A stretch of DNA of 64,000 bases, from the NCBI GenBank assembly GCA_024195585.1, contig SWBL01000154.1, forward strand, positions 48,886-112,885, read 5' to 3'. A program made the translations under genes and the position numbers. This document shows positions 9,854 through 21,834 of the stretch, piece after piece. The DNA is from Aureobasidium sp. EXF-3400. Lineage: Eukaryota; Ascomycota; Dothideomycetes; Dothideales; Saccotheciaceae. Below the pieces are notes generated by a model. That model had not been told where the DNA came from. It made no database searches and saw only the letters and a list, made by a program, of their open reading frames with translations. Position 1 is the stretch's first letter. Every line of letters starts with the position of its first letter.

Positions 9854-11302
9854 TCAAGTTGACACGGTTCCGATCGGCACACTTTCCCACACGCCCGTCT
9901 CTCGCCGCCAACCCCCTTGCTCTGAAGGAACGTCTTCCATCTTCACGTCATCCGTCCTCTTTGTCTCCTTCGTTGCTCCTTCCTCAGCATCCTCATCGTG
10001 GTCACCCACTAAGGCACTAGCTTCAACCAAACTCTTCCAAGTAGTTTGAACATCCGTCTCGGCATCCTCCAAAATTTCCTCGGCCAGTTCGTGACTCCAT
10101 TGTGTGTTGGGATGTAGTATGCATTCTCTCAGTGCCAGGATCTCGAAAAGCTCGGGGCTTTCGCCACGCATTTCTAGCCAGCTATCGGAATCTAGCAGAT
10201 GCATGATCCAGCGGTAGATGGCCCATTTGGTTGGGTCTGCTCTGTCCCGATCTTCGTCTGCGGTTTTCATTCTTGCGTTGTGGGCGATGGCTCGCTCAAA
10301 GAAGGCTTCTACAAAGAGCGAAGATCCCGATGCAAGCATGACCAAGAGTTCGTCCCAGATCAAGTAAGCGCCTTGGAGGGCCGAATCAGCAAGAGGGCCT
10401 CTTGTCCTGTAAAAATAGATTAGCAAAGTAGAAAACGAAAAAGTTCAGTCAGATCACACATACTGTTTTAAAGAAGGTATAATCAAGCCCTCATCAATCA
10501 AGACCGATGCTACTTGGGTCCATTTTGCTGCTTCATCTTCGCCACGACATAAGTTTTGACAATGCTGTTGTGTTTCGAGTAATGAGCTGGCGACGTCCTT
10601 TGCCTTTGCTTTGCTCTTTAGTGCCGTGACCCTGCGTGATCTGAACTTTTTGAGATACTCGGTAGCCTCGGATCTTACGGCCGCCAGAGACTCGAGATCG
10701 ACTTGGCTTGCAGCTTCCTCGCCAGCTTCAGCTTCCCAGGCGTCTTGAGGCAGTTTTGCCCAGTACACACCCCAGAGCCAATTGACTGCTTCACGAGCAC
10801 TGCGGACAAGTCTCGCAAGACCAGGCAAATCTTCGTGTGCGACTTCATGGCGGAGTTCCACAAAGTGTGGAGGTAGGCCGATAGACCTGGCGACATCAAA
10901 CATGCTCTGACCGGGTCCATTTCTGTGGCGTCCCAGATCGGCAAATCCAGTCACGAATCTGGAAAGTGCGGTAGTGTAGGCGGCTCTGAGAGCAAACGAC
11001 GAAGCAGTACCATTGACGACGCCCTGAAGTGGCCATTCTGAAGGATCGGTGGTGGAAGAGGCTTGACGTAGGCTGGAGGTTGAGAATTGAGCGTGAAGAA
11101 GCATGGCGTCCATTAGAAGAGCTGTGCTTTCGACTGCATGAGGAACGTTGCCTCTTTGTTTCCAGGCTGCAACTGTAGCGATGGCATGGCTTTGCTCTGC
11201 TGGTGTTGAAGGGCTGTAGAGGCCATGGCGAACATTCAAAAGGTCGGCATGGCTGCGCCAGGGTGTGACAAAGTGGTTTCGCTGTATTGGGTGGGGAGGC
11301 AT
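9854..11302 (-). CDS. LAS1: Ribosome biogenesis protein Las1 (ITS2 endonuclease subunit)
   Basis: The product is a 463-residue Las1-family protein. With Grc3 it cleaves ITS2 of the pre-rRNA in the nucleolus; Las1 is the HEPN nuclease. Exons are 11302-10464 and 10406-9854, with a 57-nt intron (donor GTATGT) that splits a Gln codon. The N-terminus has FVTPWRSHADLLNVRHGLYS, the conserved Las1 start. The HEPN catalytic motif R-x(3)-H is seen as LRHEVAHEDLPGLARL (RHEVAH, about residues 145-150). The C-terminal end WRRETGVWESVPIG resembles the short conserved Las1 tail that binds Grc3. The middle and the end of exon 2 are acidic and variable, as in homologues. Confidence 0.9.
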
Positions 11303-12610
11303 GTTGGAAGCCTTTTTTGTTTCTGTTCCAGTTTTCTATTTGCAATTGATTCTTCCTGATGTGCCTAGATATCGAAAATCAGTATGATAAACAATACAAA
11401 ACTGGTTATCGACTTTGTAGTCTTTTCTGCTCCGAAAACCAACATGAGACTTCAAGCATGTCAAGCGATCGCACACGAAATACAATCCTCTTGACATTTT
11501 GAATACCGTACTCGGATTCCAACAAGATCTATTGTCTTTGATATTTCCACGTTGATTTTTCGCTTTTTTTCTTCCCCAGAAAAGTCTGCTGAGGTGGTCT
11601 GCAAATTGCAGTAAAGTGTATCATGAAAAGATGACTTACCCTTACTAATTATAGTCGTTCGTTTGCTTGTTCCTTCGAAATCAGAAAAGAGAGATGTTCC
11701 AAGGTCTAGATACTGACGTTGCCCTTGACAAGAGTGGTTGTTCAGTTAAGGTCGTTCGTTTGCGCTTTCAAGTCCGCAATGAGTCCGTGCGGCACAGCTC
11801 TTCTTCGACAGGCAATCACGAACCCGACTTTCTGTTCTAATTGACGGACCACGTTCCTATGAGTAACAGATTACAACGAGCCAGTCAATCTTCTGTCCTC
11901 CCCGTATGCTAAAGTATGTAACGCATGCAGCTATAACAATGCGTAATACTATAGGGATTAGGACAGTGCCCATTGAGAGGCGGCAATTTATCGACTCTCT
12001 GTGGCCACGCCTCCATTCCCGAACACATTCGTGCATTTTTATAGTGTGTACCTTGCTCTTTACTCTAGTGGGAGTACAAAGGAAGTTACAGACTTCTGCA
12101 CACGGGGATGGTAGATCTGTATGATCGAGCAACTGCTCTCTATGACCGACTCACTTGACTGGCGAGTGGCTGCATATCTTGGCACAAGACGCACAATTGC
12201 TCTTCACATGACCATCTTTCATTATGACAACTCTGACCACCAAAGCTCTGCGGTGTTGAAAGTCCTGCACAAGGCGTCTCTCCTTGACAAAGCCACTCTG
12301 AATCTCGTTTTCGTCGTGGCTTTTCTTGCTGTAAATCAGGCGTAAGCCTTTGTCTATGGGTACATACGGTACGAATAATCACAAGCTAGGGTAATGAGTA
12401 TGAATCGTAGCATGAAGTCGGTTGCGAGGCTAGGTCTATGCCACGTGTAACTCCACAAACGTTATCAACAGGTCAATCGCTCCTTCTTTGAAGCCAGCAG
12501 CATCAGTTGCCTGATCTCGCTCATGCAGTGGATTTCATCTTAAGAGAAACCAATCCCTCATACTCGAATAACAGTCTCACCACACTCGAATCTGATACCA
12601 CTGCACAAAC
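11303..12610. other. Gene-free stretch upstream of PAL, containing a dispersed repeat copy
   Basis: The stretch has no convincing gene. It holds one copy of the ~180-bp dispersed element (listed separately) and, at 12442-12447, a CACGTG palindrome that could be a bHLH or bZIP site in the PAL promoter. Small frames show no conserved sequence. Confidence 0.4.
11897..12075 (+). repeat. Dispersed MITE-like element, copy 1
   Basis: This ~179-bp segment is similar to 63804-63981 in the same orientation. The first 53 columns differ at 8 sites, 7 of them transitions; blocks near the middle (ctctgtggccac) and the end (gtgcatttttatagtgt) are also shared. The ends carry inverted arms: the left arm has ctataacaatgcg, and the reverse complement of the right arm has ctataaaaatgcac. 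The extreme ends read ctccc and gggag. It carries no coding capacity, which fits a non-autonomous DNA transposon relic. No clear target duplication is seen. Confidence 0.6.
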
Positions 12611-14892
12611 ATGGAACCATTGTCGGAGCAAGACATTTCTACTGCAGATGCTCGCCTCCTGATCAGCTCAACCGTGTTAGCCTGGAATGCCATCGAAAAA
12701 TTGCTCCAGGATGAACACTGCATCATCGATGGGCGTTCGCTGAACATCTCCACTGTCGTTGCTGTGGCCAAGTCAGTCTGATCTTGTCCTTATTCTACAG
12801 ATCATGTTCGTTTGACTGTGAACTTCAGATATGGAATATTGACACAGATATCGATCGACACTGAGATCGACAAAAGCATGAAGGACAGCGTCAGTATGCT
12901 GAGAAACCATCTAGATTCAGGCCATCTTGTCTACGGTGAGCCATGCCCTTGACCGTATTCTTGCCCAGCAGATCCTGACCAGCGACGACAGGCGTCTCCA
13001 CGGGATTCGGCGGGAGTGCAGATACAAGGACCGATCATCTGGAGGATCTCCAACGAGCACTTGTTCAGTACCAAAACTCTGGAGTGCTTACGAGCTACGA
13101 TATCGGCCGCCCTCAGAATGCATCATTGACAGACCATCCTCTTCACTCGCGAGATCTCGACCTGAGGTTCAGCACAAACTCAATGCCAACGAGCTGGGTA
13201 AGAGCAAGTATGCTTATCAGATGCAATTCCATCATCCGGGGACACTCTGGTGTACGACTCTGCGTGGCACAGATCATCCTTCAGCTCCTCAATAAGAACA
13301 TCATCCCGGTTGTACCACTCAGAGGCAGCATCTCGGCCAGTGGAGACTTGAGTCCTCTCTCATACATTGCTGGAGCCATAGAAGGCTCTCCAGACATCTA
13401 TGTAAGGCTCGCTGATGGCAACATATCGTCGGCGGCAGAGGCATTGAAGGATGCTTGCATCGAGCCTGTCATCTTTCGACCCAAGGAAGGTCTGGGTCTT
13501 TTGAACGGAACAGCATTTTCTGCTGCGACGGCATCTCTTGCCTTGCATCAGTCTCGAGAGATTGCAATTCTATCGCAAGTTCTGACTGCAATGAGCGTCG
13601 AAGCCTTGCAGGGATCTGCAGAACCTTTCTGGCCTCAAATTGCAAGGATGCGCCCTCATCCTGGTCAGATCGAGTCCGCTACCAATATCCTCTCCTTTCT
13701 ACAAAGTTCAAAGTTAGCAAAGTGTGTCAGATCGCCAAAGGATACAAAAATGACTGGTCTTTATCAGGATCGTTATGCCCTGAGAACTGCATCCCAGTGG
13801 ATTGGACCCCAAATTGAGGATCTTATTCTTGCCACTTCTCAGATCAATACTGAGCTTAACTCCACTACCGACAATCCATTGATGGACGTTGAGTCGGACC
13901 ACGTTCTCCACGGAGGCAATTTTCAAGCAGCTGTGGTGACTTCTACCATGGATAGGACTCGCCTTTGCTTGGAACGATTGGGGAAGATGCTCTTCTCTCA
14001 GGCAACAGAGGTCATCAATCCAATGCTCAACGGTGGATTGCCAGCAAACTTGTGTGCAGATGAACCGTCATTGTCATTCACATGCAAGGGCATTGATATC
14101 AATATGGCTTCGTATCAAGCCGAGCTAGGCTTTCTTGCCAATCCTGTTGGAAATCACGTTCAGTCAGCCGAGATGCATAATCAAGCCATCAACAGTCTGG
14201 CCCTAATCTCTTCAAGATACACGTTCCAAGCACTTGACACAATCTACTTGATGGCGGCTGCCCATTTGTTCGTCCTCTGTCAAGCCCTTGACCTGCGTGT
14301 ATTACAGAACGAGTTTTTGAAGTCCGTGGAGGCAGAAGTCGAAAATCTTGATTGGTATACCAGCATACAAGCGCCCAAGGAGTTGAACAACATCCTAAAA
14401 GACGCAGTCTACACACGCATCAAGTCTGTATGGACTACTACAAATACCGCTGATCTCGACCAACGATGCAAAGTCACTGCTAATTCTGTCATGCCGGATA
14501 TCATCAACACATTTGCCAAAGCTCCACCTGGCATATCTATCGAGTCTACTAAACTGGTAGAATTCACGACAGAATTACAAGCTCAGATGAAAACTCAGTA
14601 CGAACGTAGTAGACAAAGCCTATTCGACAAACATCAGACAGTCACTCCGACATTTCTAGGAAATGCAGCCAAGCGTATGTACAAGTTCGTTCGGGGCGAC
14701 CTGGGTGTAAAATTGCATCGAGGTTTGATCGAATATCCTACGCAGCCGGTTCCTCCGGGTATTAAGGTAGATGAACCGCGCAGAAATATTGGCAGCAGAG
14801 TCAGTGTCATTTATGAAGCTTTGAGGGGTGGACGTGGAAGTGCGGTGCTTATGGCAATTGTTGAAGAGAGTTTGAGAGAGAAGGAGACTTGA
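12611..14892 (+). CDS. Phenylalanine ammonia-lyase (MIO-dependent lyase)
   Basis: The product is a 722-residue aromatic amino-acid ammonia-lyase that converts phenylalanine (possibly tyrosine) to cinnamate (coumarate) and ammonia in the cytosol. Exons are 12611-12771, 12829-12935 and 12992-14892; introns are 57 and 56 nt. Splicing restores VYGVSTGFGGSADTR near residue 88, including the catalytic Tyr. The MIO-forming Ala-Ser-Gly is in GSISASGDLSPLSY (about residues 204-206). Other hallmarks are GLLNGTAFS, QDRYALRTASQW, TDNPLMDV and LHGGNFQAA. Fungal PALs are about 690-740 residues. Substrate choice cannot be settled by eye. The gene converges with an ABCG transporter, with a Zn2Cys6 regulator beyond it, which suggests a small functional block. 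Confidence 0.92.
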
Positions 14893-15307
14893 GTTGCAGA
14901 AGCAAAGCCAGTGACTGAGGATGTTGCTACGAAACATGCTAACTTGAAGCCTGATGACATGGGAGATAGAGATATATCGATGGGAAATGCTAGACGATGA
15001 CTGTTAACTACACGCACTGCTAACTCAAGCTTGCTCCATACAACTTCTGCTTGAAGAGTAATATGTAATCGAGAAAAGTGGGCGCACTGAAGGAAAGAAC
15101 GGCCAAGGAAGCACAATGAATCCACATCTTTTAGGTAGGAGCGATACAAATGCTCGATTAGTGGGAAATACGCTGCTTCGTTCTTGCATTCTGTAGAACC
15201 CTATCGAGAAACTGATATCAAAACGTGAGCCTATCTATGCACCCTCCGACTCGCTATTCACGAACGAGGTATTATTGTGATGTCCCATAATACTGTAAAA
15301 ACCAATC
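14893..15307. other. Convergent intergenic region between PAL and ABCG genes
   Basis: 415 bp between two stop codons. Only 3' UTR-like sequence is seen. Confidence 0.4.
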
Positions 15308-17297
15308 CTACTTTCTGAAGCGCAGTACCAGGTAACCGAGTACACGGTAGACGGCAATGATGCCAATCATGATACCGACACTCTTACCCAACTGACCAGT
15401 GGGGTAGTCGTAGTAGTGTAGCACAGCCTTGCCATCAATCTTGCACTGACCCGAGAGTTCGCTTTCGTAGGCACACGAACAACCAGTCATAACGTTGCCA
15501 GCACAATTGTAGGTGCGACCGTCAAATTCATTGACCATCATGCCGCGGAAGACGTAAGCCTGATAGTCGATGTAGTGGAAGACGTAACGCCAAAAGACAT
15601 TGAGACTTCCCGTGGGCACGAGGAACCCACCTACCGACATCCAGAGACCATTGGCGAACGCCACGAGGGCGAGAGCGATGATGAAGTTGGGGAAGAGAGA
15701 TGATACGAGAACAACGAGACTTTCGGCTGCGACCAAGTCCAAGAAGAGCCACATGACGTGGATAAAGAAGGCGTCGGCGTTGGGACGGAGATTGATGAGC
15801 CAGTACGTGACGCTAGCGAAGAGGATGGATATGAGAAAGAGGAAGGGCAGGCCGATGAAGAAGTTGGACACGACGAATGACAGAGGTCCGTAAAGGCCAT
15901 TGGCACGTTCCTTGATGAAGATGGCTCTGTCCTCGAGGAAGGCAGGTACGTAAGCGACAGCCATGAAGCTCAGGAAGGCACTACCGAAGAAGAGTGCATT
16001 GACAAAAGACTGAATGTCTTTTTGAATGGTACTCAGCCGGAGCCAGACAGTGCCCATCATGATGGCAAGGCCCATGTACATGGCAACACGAATCCAGTAA
16101 GCAACAATGTCGCGGTAGGATTTGAGAAAGAGGCGGTGCAAAAGGGTGACAGGTATGCCTAGGTCATGAGCCAGACCAGGTCCATGAGAGCCGGCGAAGG
16201 CCACGCTCTTCTCAAGCTCTGATGACGCTCCATGATTATCGTTACCGCGCGTCTTCCATGCAGATTGAATCATGAGCAGACGTTGAGCGGTCATGTTTCC
16301 TTCCCCTTCTTCTGATTCGAAGTCGGTGTTTGTCAGGTCGAGGATGTGTTCCGAGGGATTCATCAATTCTGGGACTGGCATGTCGAGACTGGCAAAGTAG
16401 GGTGCAACATTCGATACGGGCCCGAAGTAACATGTCTGGCCCTGTGATAGGAGTAGTAGCTTATCAAAGAGCTGGAAAGTGGCGGTTGATGGTTGGTGGA
16501 TACTGGCTACCACGATAAGCTGGTGTTGCTGGGCATACTTCTTCAGCAGGTGAATGACCTCGAAGCTGGCCACAGAGTCCAATCCACTGGTGGGTTCGTC
16601 GAGGAACAGGATTTTGGGTGCTGTGATCAACTGGCTCGCGACGCTGACACGTCTCTTTTGGCCTCCTGAAATTCCTTTACGAATAGGTGTGCCGATTAGG
16701 GTATCAGCTTGTTTCTTGAGACCAAAGCTGTCGATCAGACTCTGGACTCTACTACCCTTCTCGTTCTTCAAGACAGATCTTGGAGTGTCAGCAAGTCTTG
16801 TTGTCGACATGGAAGGTTGTAAGCATACCTGGGAAGAGCAAGCCGAGCTGCAAAGTCAAGGGTCTCTCGGACAGTTAATGATCCTACAAGGGCATCTTCC
16901 TGCTCGACGAAAGACGTGAGCTTCTTGTAAACTGGAGCGGATACCTGAGCGTTGTTGACAGCCACAGTACCACGAGTGCCGGAGGAACGGCCTGCAAGGA
17001 TGTTGAGGAGAGTGGTCTTTCCACTGCCAGAAGGGCCCATCAGAGCCAAAACCTCTCCTTGATCTTATGTTAATAACAACAACATCACAAAAGGGACGCA
17101 ATCTAACACTGACCAGCCTTGATTTGACCGCCAACATTGCTGACCAGATCTTTGGGCTGCTTGGTCGAGCGATCCTCGACGGTCAACGTGACATTTGACC
17201 ATGACAGAGAGTGAACAAGATCGTTGAACATGTAGAGCTCATGGCTAGACTGTCTTTCCGTGTCCGAAGATACATTGGCAGACATCTTGTTGTGCAT
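15308..17297 (-). CDS. ABCG (White/WBC-type) half-transporter
   Basis: The product is a 627-residue ABCG half-size transporter with the nucleotide-binding domain first and the membrane domain second. Exons are 17297-17114, 17057-16829 and 16778-15308; introns are 56 and 50 nt. Motifs are Walker A GPSGSGKTT (about residue 70), the signature ISGGQKRRVSVA (about 172), Walker B ILFLDEPTSGLD (about 196) and the H-loop ASIHQPS. The second half has about six hydrophobic segments, starting near VAYWIRVAMYMGLAIMMGTVWL. A Cys-rich extracellular loop (YNCAGNVMTGCSCAYE) precedes the last helix, as in ABCG2-like proteins. Half-transporters work as dimers. The start could be 17297 or the ATG 12 nt downstream. 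Substrate is unknown; the PAL neighbour hints at aromatic compounds. Confidence 0.88.
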
Positions 17298-18688
17298 GCT
17301 GGGTTGAGATGATGATGAGACACGCAAGTGGAAGAAGAGGTGGTTGGAGGTAGCAAACAACAACTCTTATCAAGAGCCTGGTCGACAGTACGATATACCG
17401 AAACACTGCCCCGGAACGGACTAGTCTCTTCCATTCGCCGGGGTTTCGGGGACCTACAGGGTGAGATGCTTGCTACAGTAAACCTTACCACAGACACGAT
17501 ACTTTGACAGCTAGGCGACCCAGCCTAGGCATCCCACACTTCTCTCATTGATGTTTACTTGTGTACGACAAGTCTTTCGCGTGAGTTGGCCCATTTTGAT
17601 CGCTTTGTTTAGATGGGTTCAAGATTGCTGAAGATTGAAGGTCAATAGCGATGACTCCGTTTGTTGGCTCAAGCAGATACAATACTCGATTGTACCACAA
17701 CCATCGTCCGATAGGCTTTCAATGTATGTGATTAATGTTTATCGCTTGGTTGGCTGCATTTATACCATGGCAGAAGTTTCTGAACTTCTGTGATACCCGC
17801 TATTCGTGTTTGAGCATGAAGTAGGCAACGAACGCGCTGGCAGCTTGACTAACGGGTTATTGCTGGGTTGTACACCCATGTCAAGTGTCAATTCATGCAG
17901 GCCAAGGTCATTGTGCAGACAAGACTAAGTGACTTTCCGCGAATCTGATACATTCTCTGACTCCGAAATTAACGAGGTCGCCGAAGAAGTGTAGAGTTGG
18001 GTGGTGAGAAGTTGGTACTTGTGGTGAAAACTGGCGAGCGAAATGAATGTCCGGAGTGGTCATAATTAACGGTTCGCCGAGCGCCATGAACCTGTTGTGT
18101 TGGCTGAACACTTGTAGACGCCGAAGGTATACTGGTTTGGATGGATTCATCCATCATTGTTATTAACCAGAAGACGGCATCTTGTTTGGTGCTTGGTTCT
18201 TCTGTTCCAGACCGCAAGGTTGCATATTCAGCGCTATAACCATGGAATCGGTCTCGCGGTCGGTACGACTTCACCGTGAACGTCAATGTTCAGATTCCGA
18301 ATGATCCAAGTCCTGTATGTGAGGCTACAGCTCGAGCAAAAGGAAGCATGTGTATCGTGGATAGACACGGTAGACGCCCAAGGTGATTGGACCAATAGGA
18401 CTCAGGTGTATACCAGAAGTATCAGGGTGCAGGGCCTTGATATGTGCATCTCTTGCGCTCAAGTCGAGGGTCGCAGATCTGTCTGTGTGACAAAGCTTCC
18501 TGAGGCGACTGCTCAGCTACCACGTAAGCGTTCTATGAGTATAGCATGACAATCATAAGTTACGTGTTCTGGACTCGAAAGGATTACTGGACGAAGAGAG
18601 TGGTTCCCAAAGAGCGTCGGAACAGCGGGCCGAGGTCAACGCATGAGCTGTCTGCGACGCGTTTCTCCGTCTCCGCAAGACTGGGGAG
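17298..18688. promoter_or_regulatory. Divergent intergenic region between ABCG and Zn2Cys6 genes
   Basis: About 1.4 kb separates the divergent transporter and regulator. No gene is recognised. It is a likely shared control region; no inverted CGG pair typical of Zn2Cys6 dimers was picked out with confidence. Confidence 0.3.
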
Positions 18689-20341
18689 ATGACATTCGCG
18701 TCGCTCCTTCCCTCTCTCCACATTGATATGCATCCCGAAATGAACAATACATCATTTTCCTTGCCGCCCACTCGTCGGACAAATCAAGCCTGTGATGCTT
18801 GTAAACTCAGAAAAGTCAAATGCAATGGTCAAGCAAAATGTCAGCAGTGCAGTCATCTCAATCTTCGCTGCGTCTATTCTGCGCCCAAGCCAAGGACAAA
18901 GACTCTGAAACGAGGAAAACTCATCGCTCAATACAAGGAAACCACCAACGGACGCGCAGAAACTTCAGATTCGAGTCCAGCTCAGCCATCACCCTCTGTG
19001 ATTAACCATGATGCTGCCTTCTTTACTAGTTTCTTGGATGATTATGACGTCTCCGTCTATCCCGTTAATCCTATCATGACTGTCGACGACGTACTGGCCT
19101 CGATCAGAGAGATGGACCAAAGCGCAGAAGCAAAAACCTTTGTCTATGCTTACACAGCCATCACAATTGCCTTGACCAACAAGAGTCCGGATAATTCGAC
19201 CGACTCTCAATCGCAAGTAAGATATTGGCTCGAGGAACTCATCAAGGCCAGAGCGGCTATTGCGTTTGATGAGAAGATGTCGGTTCGAAGGGTCATGATC
19301 AGCCAGTTTGCTCACATTTCTCTCATGTGCCTCGCCAACATGGACATGTCCTTTTACTACGTTCGCGAATCCATCACCATGATTCAAATGCTACGTATCG
19401 GCCACCCAGAAGTCATGGAAAAGCTCAACTCGAGTGAACGTGCTCGCAGACAAAGACTGTATTGGGAGGTTTTCATCCACGAAAGATATCTGGCCATATC
19501 CAACTATCGGCCTGTAGTTTTACCGCCTTTGCCCGATCTTCCGGAATTCGACCCATCAATACCTCCTGGTGTACATGAAGGCTTTCTGCAGATCATCCGT
19601 CTCTTCCGTCTCATCGACGAAGGCTTCCTTGCCAACTGGTTCGGCACCACAACGGTAACACGAGAATGGATCGACAGCAAACACAAAGAGATTGATGAGG
19701 AGCCAGTCGGAAACGAAGCTCACGTCGGTGTGACACCTCTAACAGATATGCAACAAGCGGACTTGATCGTGACCAAACACTGGATGAGAATGTTGGTATG
19801 GCAGATGGCCATGTCGAAATGCTTACTAAGCTCGAACTCATCAAAAGAGTCTCTGTCATTATCTTTCCCGGTACGGCTGTCAACACAATTACGAGCACTT
19901 ATGACGAGATTCTCCCGTCAAGCAATCGAAATTCATGGTTCAGGCATCCAACAAAAATTATTCGAGCTGACCGATACGATCGCCAATGTCATCATCACTG
20001 TTCCTGCAGCTACAGTCCAGGAGACGGCTGGTCGAGTCGACGATTTTACCTTCCTCATTGGCTTTCTGTTTTCTCTGCCAAGCTTTGACCCGGTTCAAAG
20101 GGACATTTTGCAGAACAAGTTGGAGCAGTTACAATCGCTCTTTCCCTATTCTGCAAGCGAGGCCGCCACATCGCCTGCGGCCAGCGATGTCACGTATACG
20201 TCGAGTAGCAAAACACCACACAATGATCTTCCGTCACCGCCATCGCGCGTTGTATGGCATGAAATGGCGAAGAAGTTGTCGATGGCTCAACCGCGAGATG
20301 CTCCTCGGTCAGATTTGGCACGCCTCATTGAAGGTGTTTGA
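18689..20341 (+). CDS. Zn(II)2Cys6 fungal transcription factor
   Basis: The product is a 550-residue (or 537 from the ATG at 18728) binuclear zinc cluster regulator. The DNA-binding motif follows the pattern C-x2-C-x6-C-x5-C-x2-C-x6-C, starting at NQACDACKLRKVKCNG, followed by a basic linker (KPRTKTLKRGK). The middle region has helices typical of the fungal-specific factor domain, for example YYVRESITMIQMLRIGHPE and RRQRLYWEVFIHERYLAI. No intron is needed. It is transcribed away from the ABCG transporter, so it is a candidate regulator of that gene and of PAL, by position only. The zinc cluster and the YWEVFIHERYLAI stretch recall maltose/amylase-type and sugar regulators, but the target is unknown. 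A shorter start at MNN (18740) is also possible. Confidence 0.85.
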   Translation: MTFASLLPSLHIDMHPEMNNTSFSLPPTRRTNQACDACKLRKVKCNGQAKCQQCSHLNLRCVYSAPKPRTKTLKRGKLIAQYKETTNGRAETSDSSPAQPSPSVINHDAAFFTSFLDDYDVSVYPVNPIMTVDDVLASIREMDQSAEAKTFVYAYTAITIALTNKSPDNSTDSQSQVRYWLEELIKARAAIAFDEKMSVRRVMISQFAHISLMCLANMDMSFYYVRESITMIQMLRIGHPEVMEKLNSSERARRQRLYWEVFIHERYLAISNYRPVVLPPLPDLPEFDPSIPPGVHEGFLQIIRLFRLIDEGFLANWFGTTTVTREWIDSKHKEIDEEPVGNEAHVGVTPLTDMQQADLIVTKHWMRMLVWQMAMSKCLLSSNSSKESLSLSFPVRLSTQLRALMTRFSRQAIEIHGSGIQQKLFELTDTIANVIITVPAATVQETAGRVDDFTFLIGFLFSLPSFDPVQRDILQNKLEQLQSLFPYSASEAATSPAASDVTYTSSSKTPHNDLPSPPSRVVWHEMAKKLSMAQPRDAPRSDLARLIEGV

Positions 20342-21791
20342 TAGTTTTGTGTCCGAAGAAGGATGCAAACATTTGCAAACTCATTAAGGCGCAGAATCAT
20401 GGGCTAAATGTCTCGATGAAGAGATTCAGAAGGACTATTTCGAGGGTAGGAGGCTGGCCAACCTCGATTGATCCGTGCAGATGATGATATGAGCGCGGAG
20501 GCGCGAGTGCTCTTCTGACATGATAGAGTCTTCATTCGGCACTAAAATCGTCGCTGTATCGAACAAATCACACCATGCTTCACGTTTATGTCGTCTACGC
20601 AGCTTGCTTCTGTCATCACTCGTTCACCAAACTTGTTGGTGGTGAAGCACGATTAGGCATCAACCCGAATCGACAATTCTCAGCTTCCATCTACACACTT
20701 CGACAACGACGCCTGCCGACACAACCAGTTATAAAGAGGCACTGCTTGTATGAAGAACCCTGTGGATTCATCAAGGCTCGTCCGCACAAATGACGGGAAT
20801 CCTCTATGACCAATCATTAAAGGCTCTTAGCTAGGAGAGGACAACAATTGTGGAAGACTGATTGCCTAAAGAGAATAGGTGAATCAGACCTGAAAATCGA
20901 TGGGCATATCGTTGCCCATATGTCTTGGTGTCAGGAAAGGGCTTGTCTGCTTTGTATAGACGAACAATAGTCAGTACATATATCGATGAACAGCAAAACA
21001 TATTATGTTCCCCTCGTCTATGCGTTACGTAGTGATCCATGGCTGTGTACATACTGGTGGCGGTGAAACTCGTTACTGTCGACAGCTCAGAGATAGTTTG
21101 TTGATTCCAAAGGTGATGTTTGGTATGATTTATACGAAGCCAACATCTTGACTTCTATCTGTGTCTTGATGCAGAAGACACAATTGGCTTGAATGTTTTG
21201 TTGCTGGGGCTCGATACATTGCCCCTGAAAGTCGTCGGGACTACGAGTCGCTGGCAAGGCATTGATCGATGGACGGAGAAGAACGATGGAGCGATCAACC
21301 AAGGTTGTGAAAATATGCGAAACACGAAAAGCTACATCAGGCTGATGATGTGCAAATCAATAGACAACTTGAAGTTGACTGACTGAACGTTCGAAAGTCA
21401 AGGACATTTGGCTTGTCGAGAACGATGATGAGGAAGATGTGATGATTGAGGTATTCGATCGTGATGATGCTATGGAGGAGATGAAAGTGAAATCAGGTGT
21501 CGATTGTGGTTTTGGCTGCCTAAGCTAAGTGGTTGTCTTGCAATTCTACAGTTGTGTTCAAACTTCCGCTGAGAGACTCGCGGCGCAGTCTTGTTATGTT
21601 TTCTGCGAGATGACAGCGTAAATCATCAAGATGGATTTCTGGGCACTGCTCAGGGGAGGGTCTGGAAACATCTGACGCGCTGCGCGCAGTTGTGTTGTTG
21701 ATAGAGCGATATCAGACACTTTGACATGTGTTTCAATCATTTCACGTAACAACTGCAGCGTATATAGACCATGTTGCCGACTCTCCTTTCA

Positions 21792-21834
21792 CCAACCAAG
21801 TGGTGTCATCGGACGCGGTGGCCCACTTGGTTGG
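21792..21834. repeat. 12-bp perfect inverted repeat around the SINE candidate's A box
   Basis: CCAACCAAGTGG at 21792-21803 and its exact reverse complement CCACTTGGTTGG at 21823-21834 are separated by 19 bases. The right arm overlaps the A-box-like sequence of the SINE candidate. It could form a hairpin in DNA or in a transcript. Confidence 0.6.
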
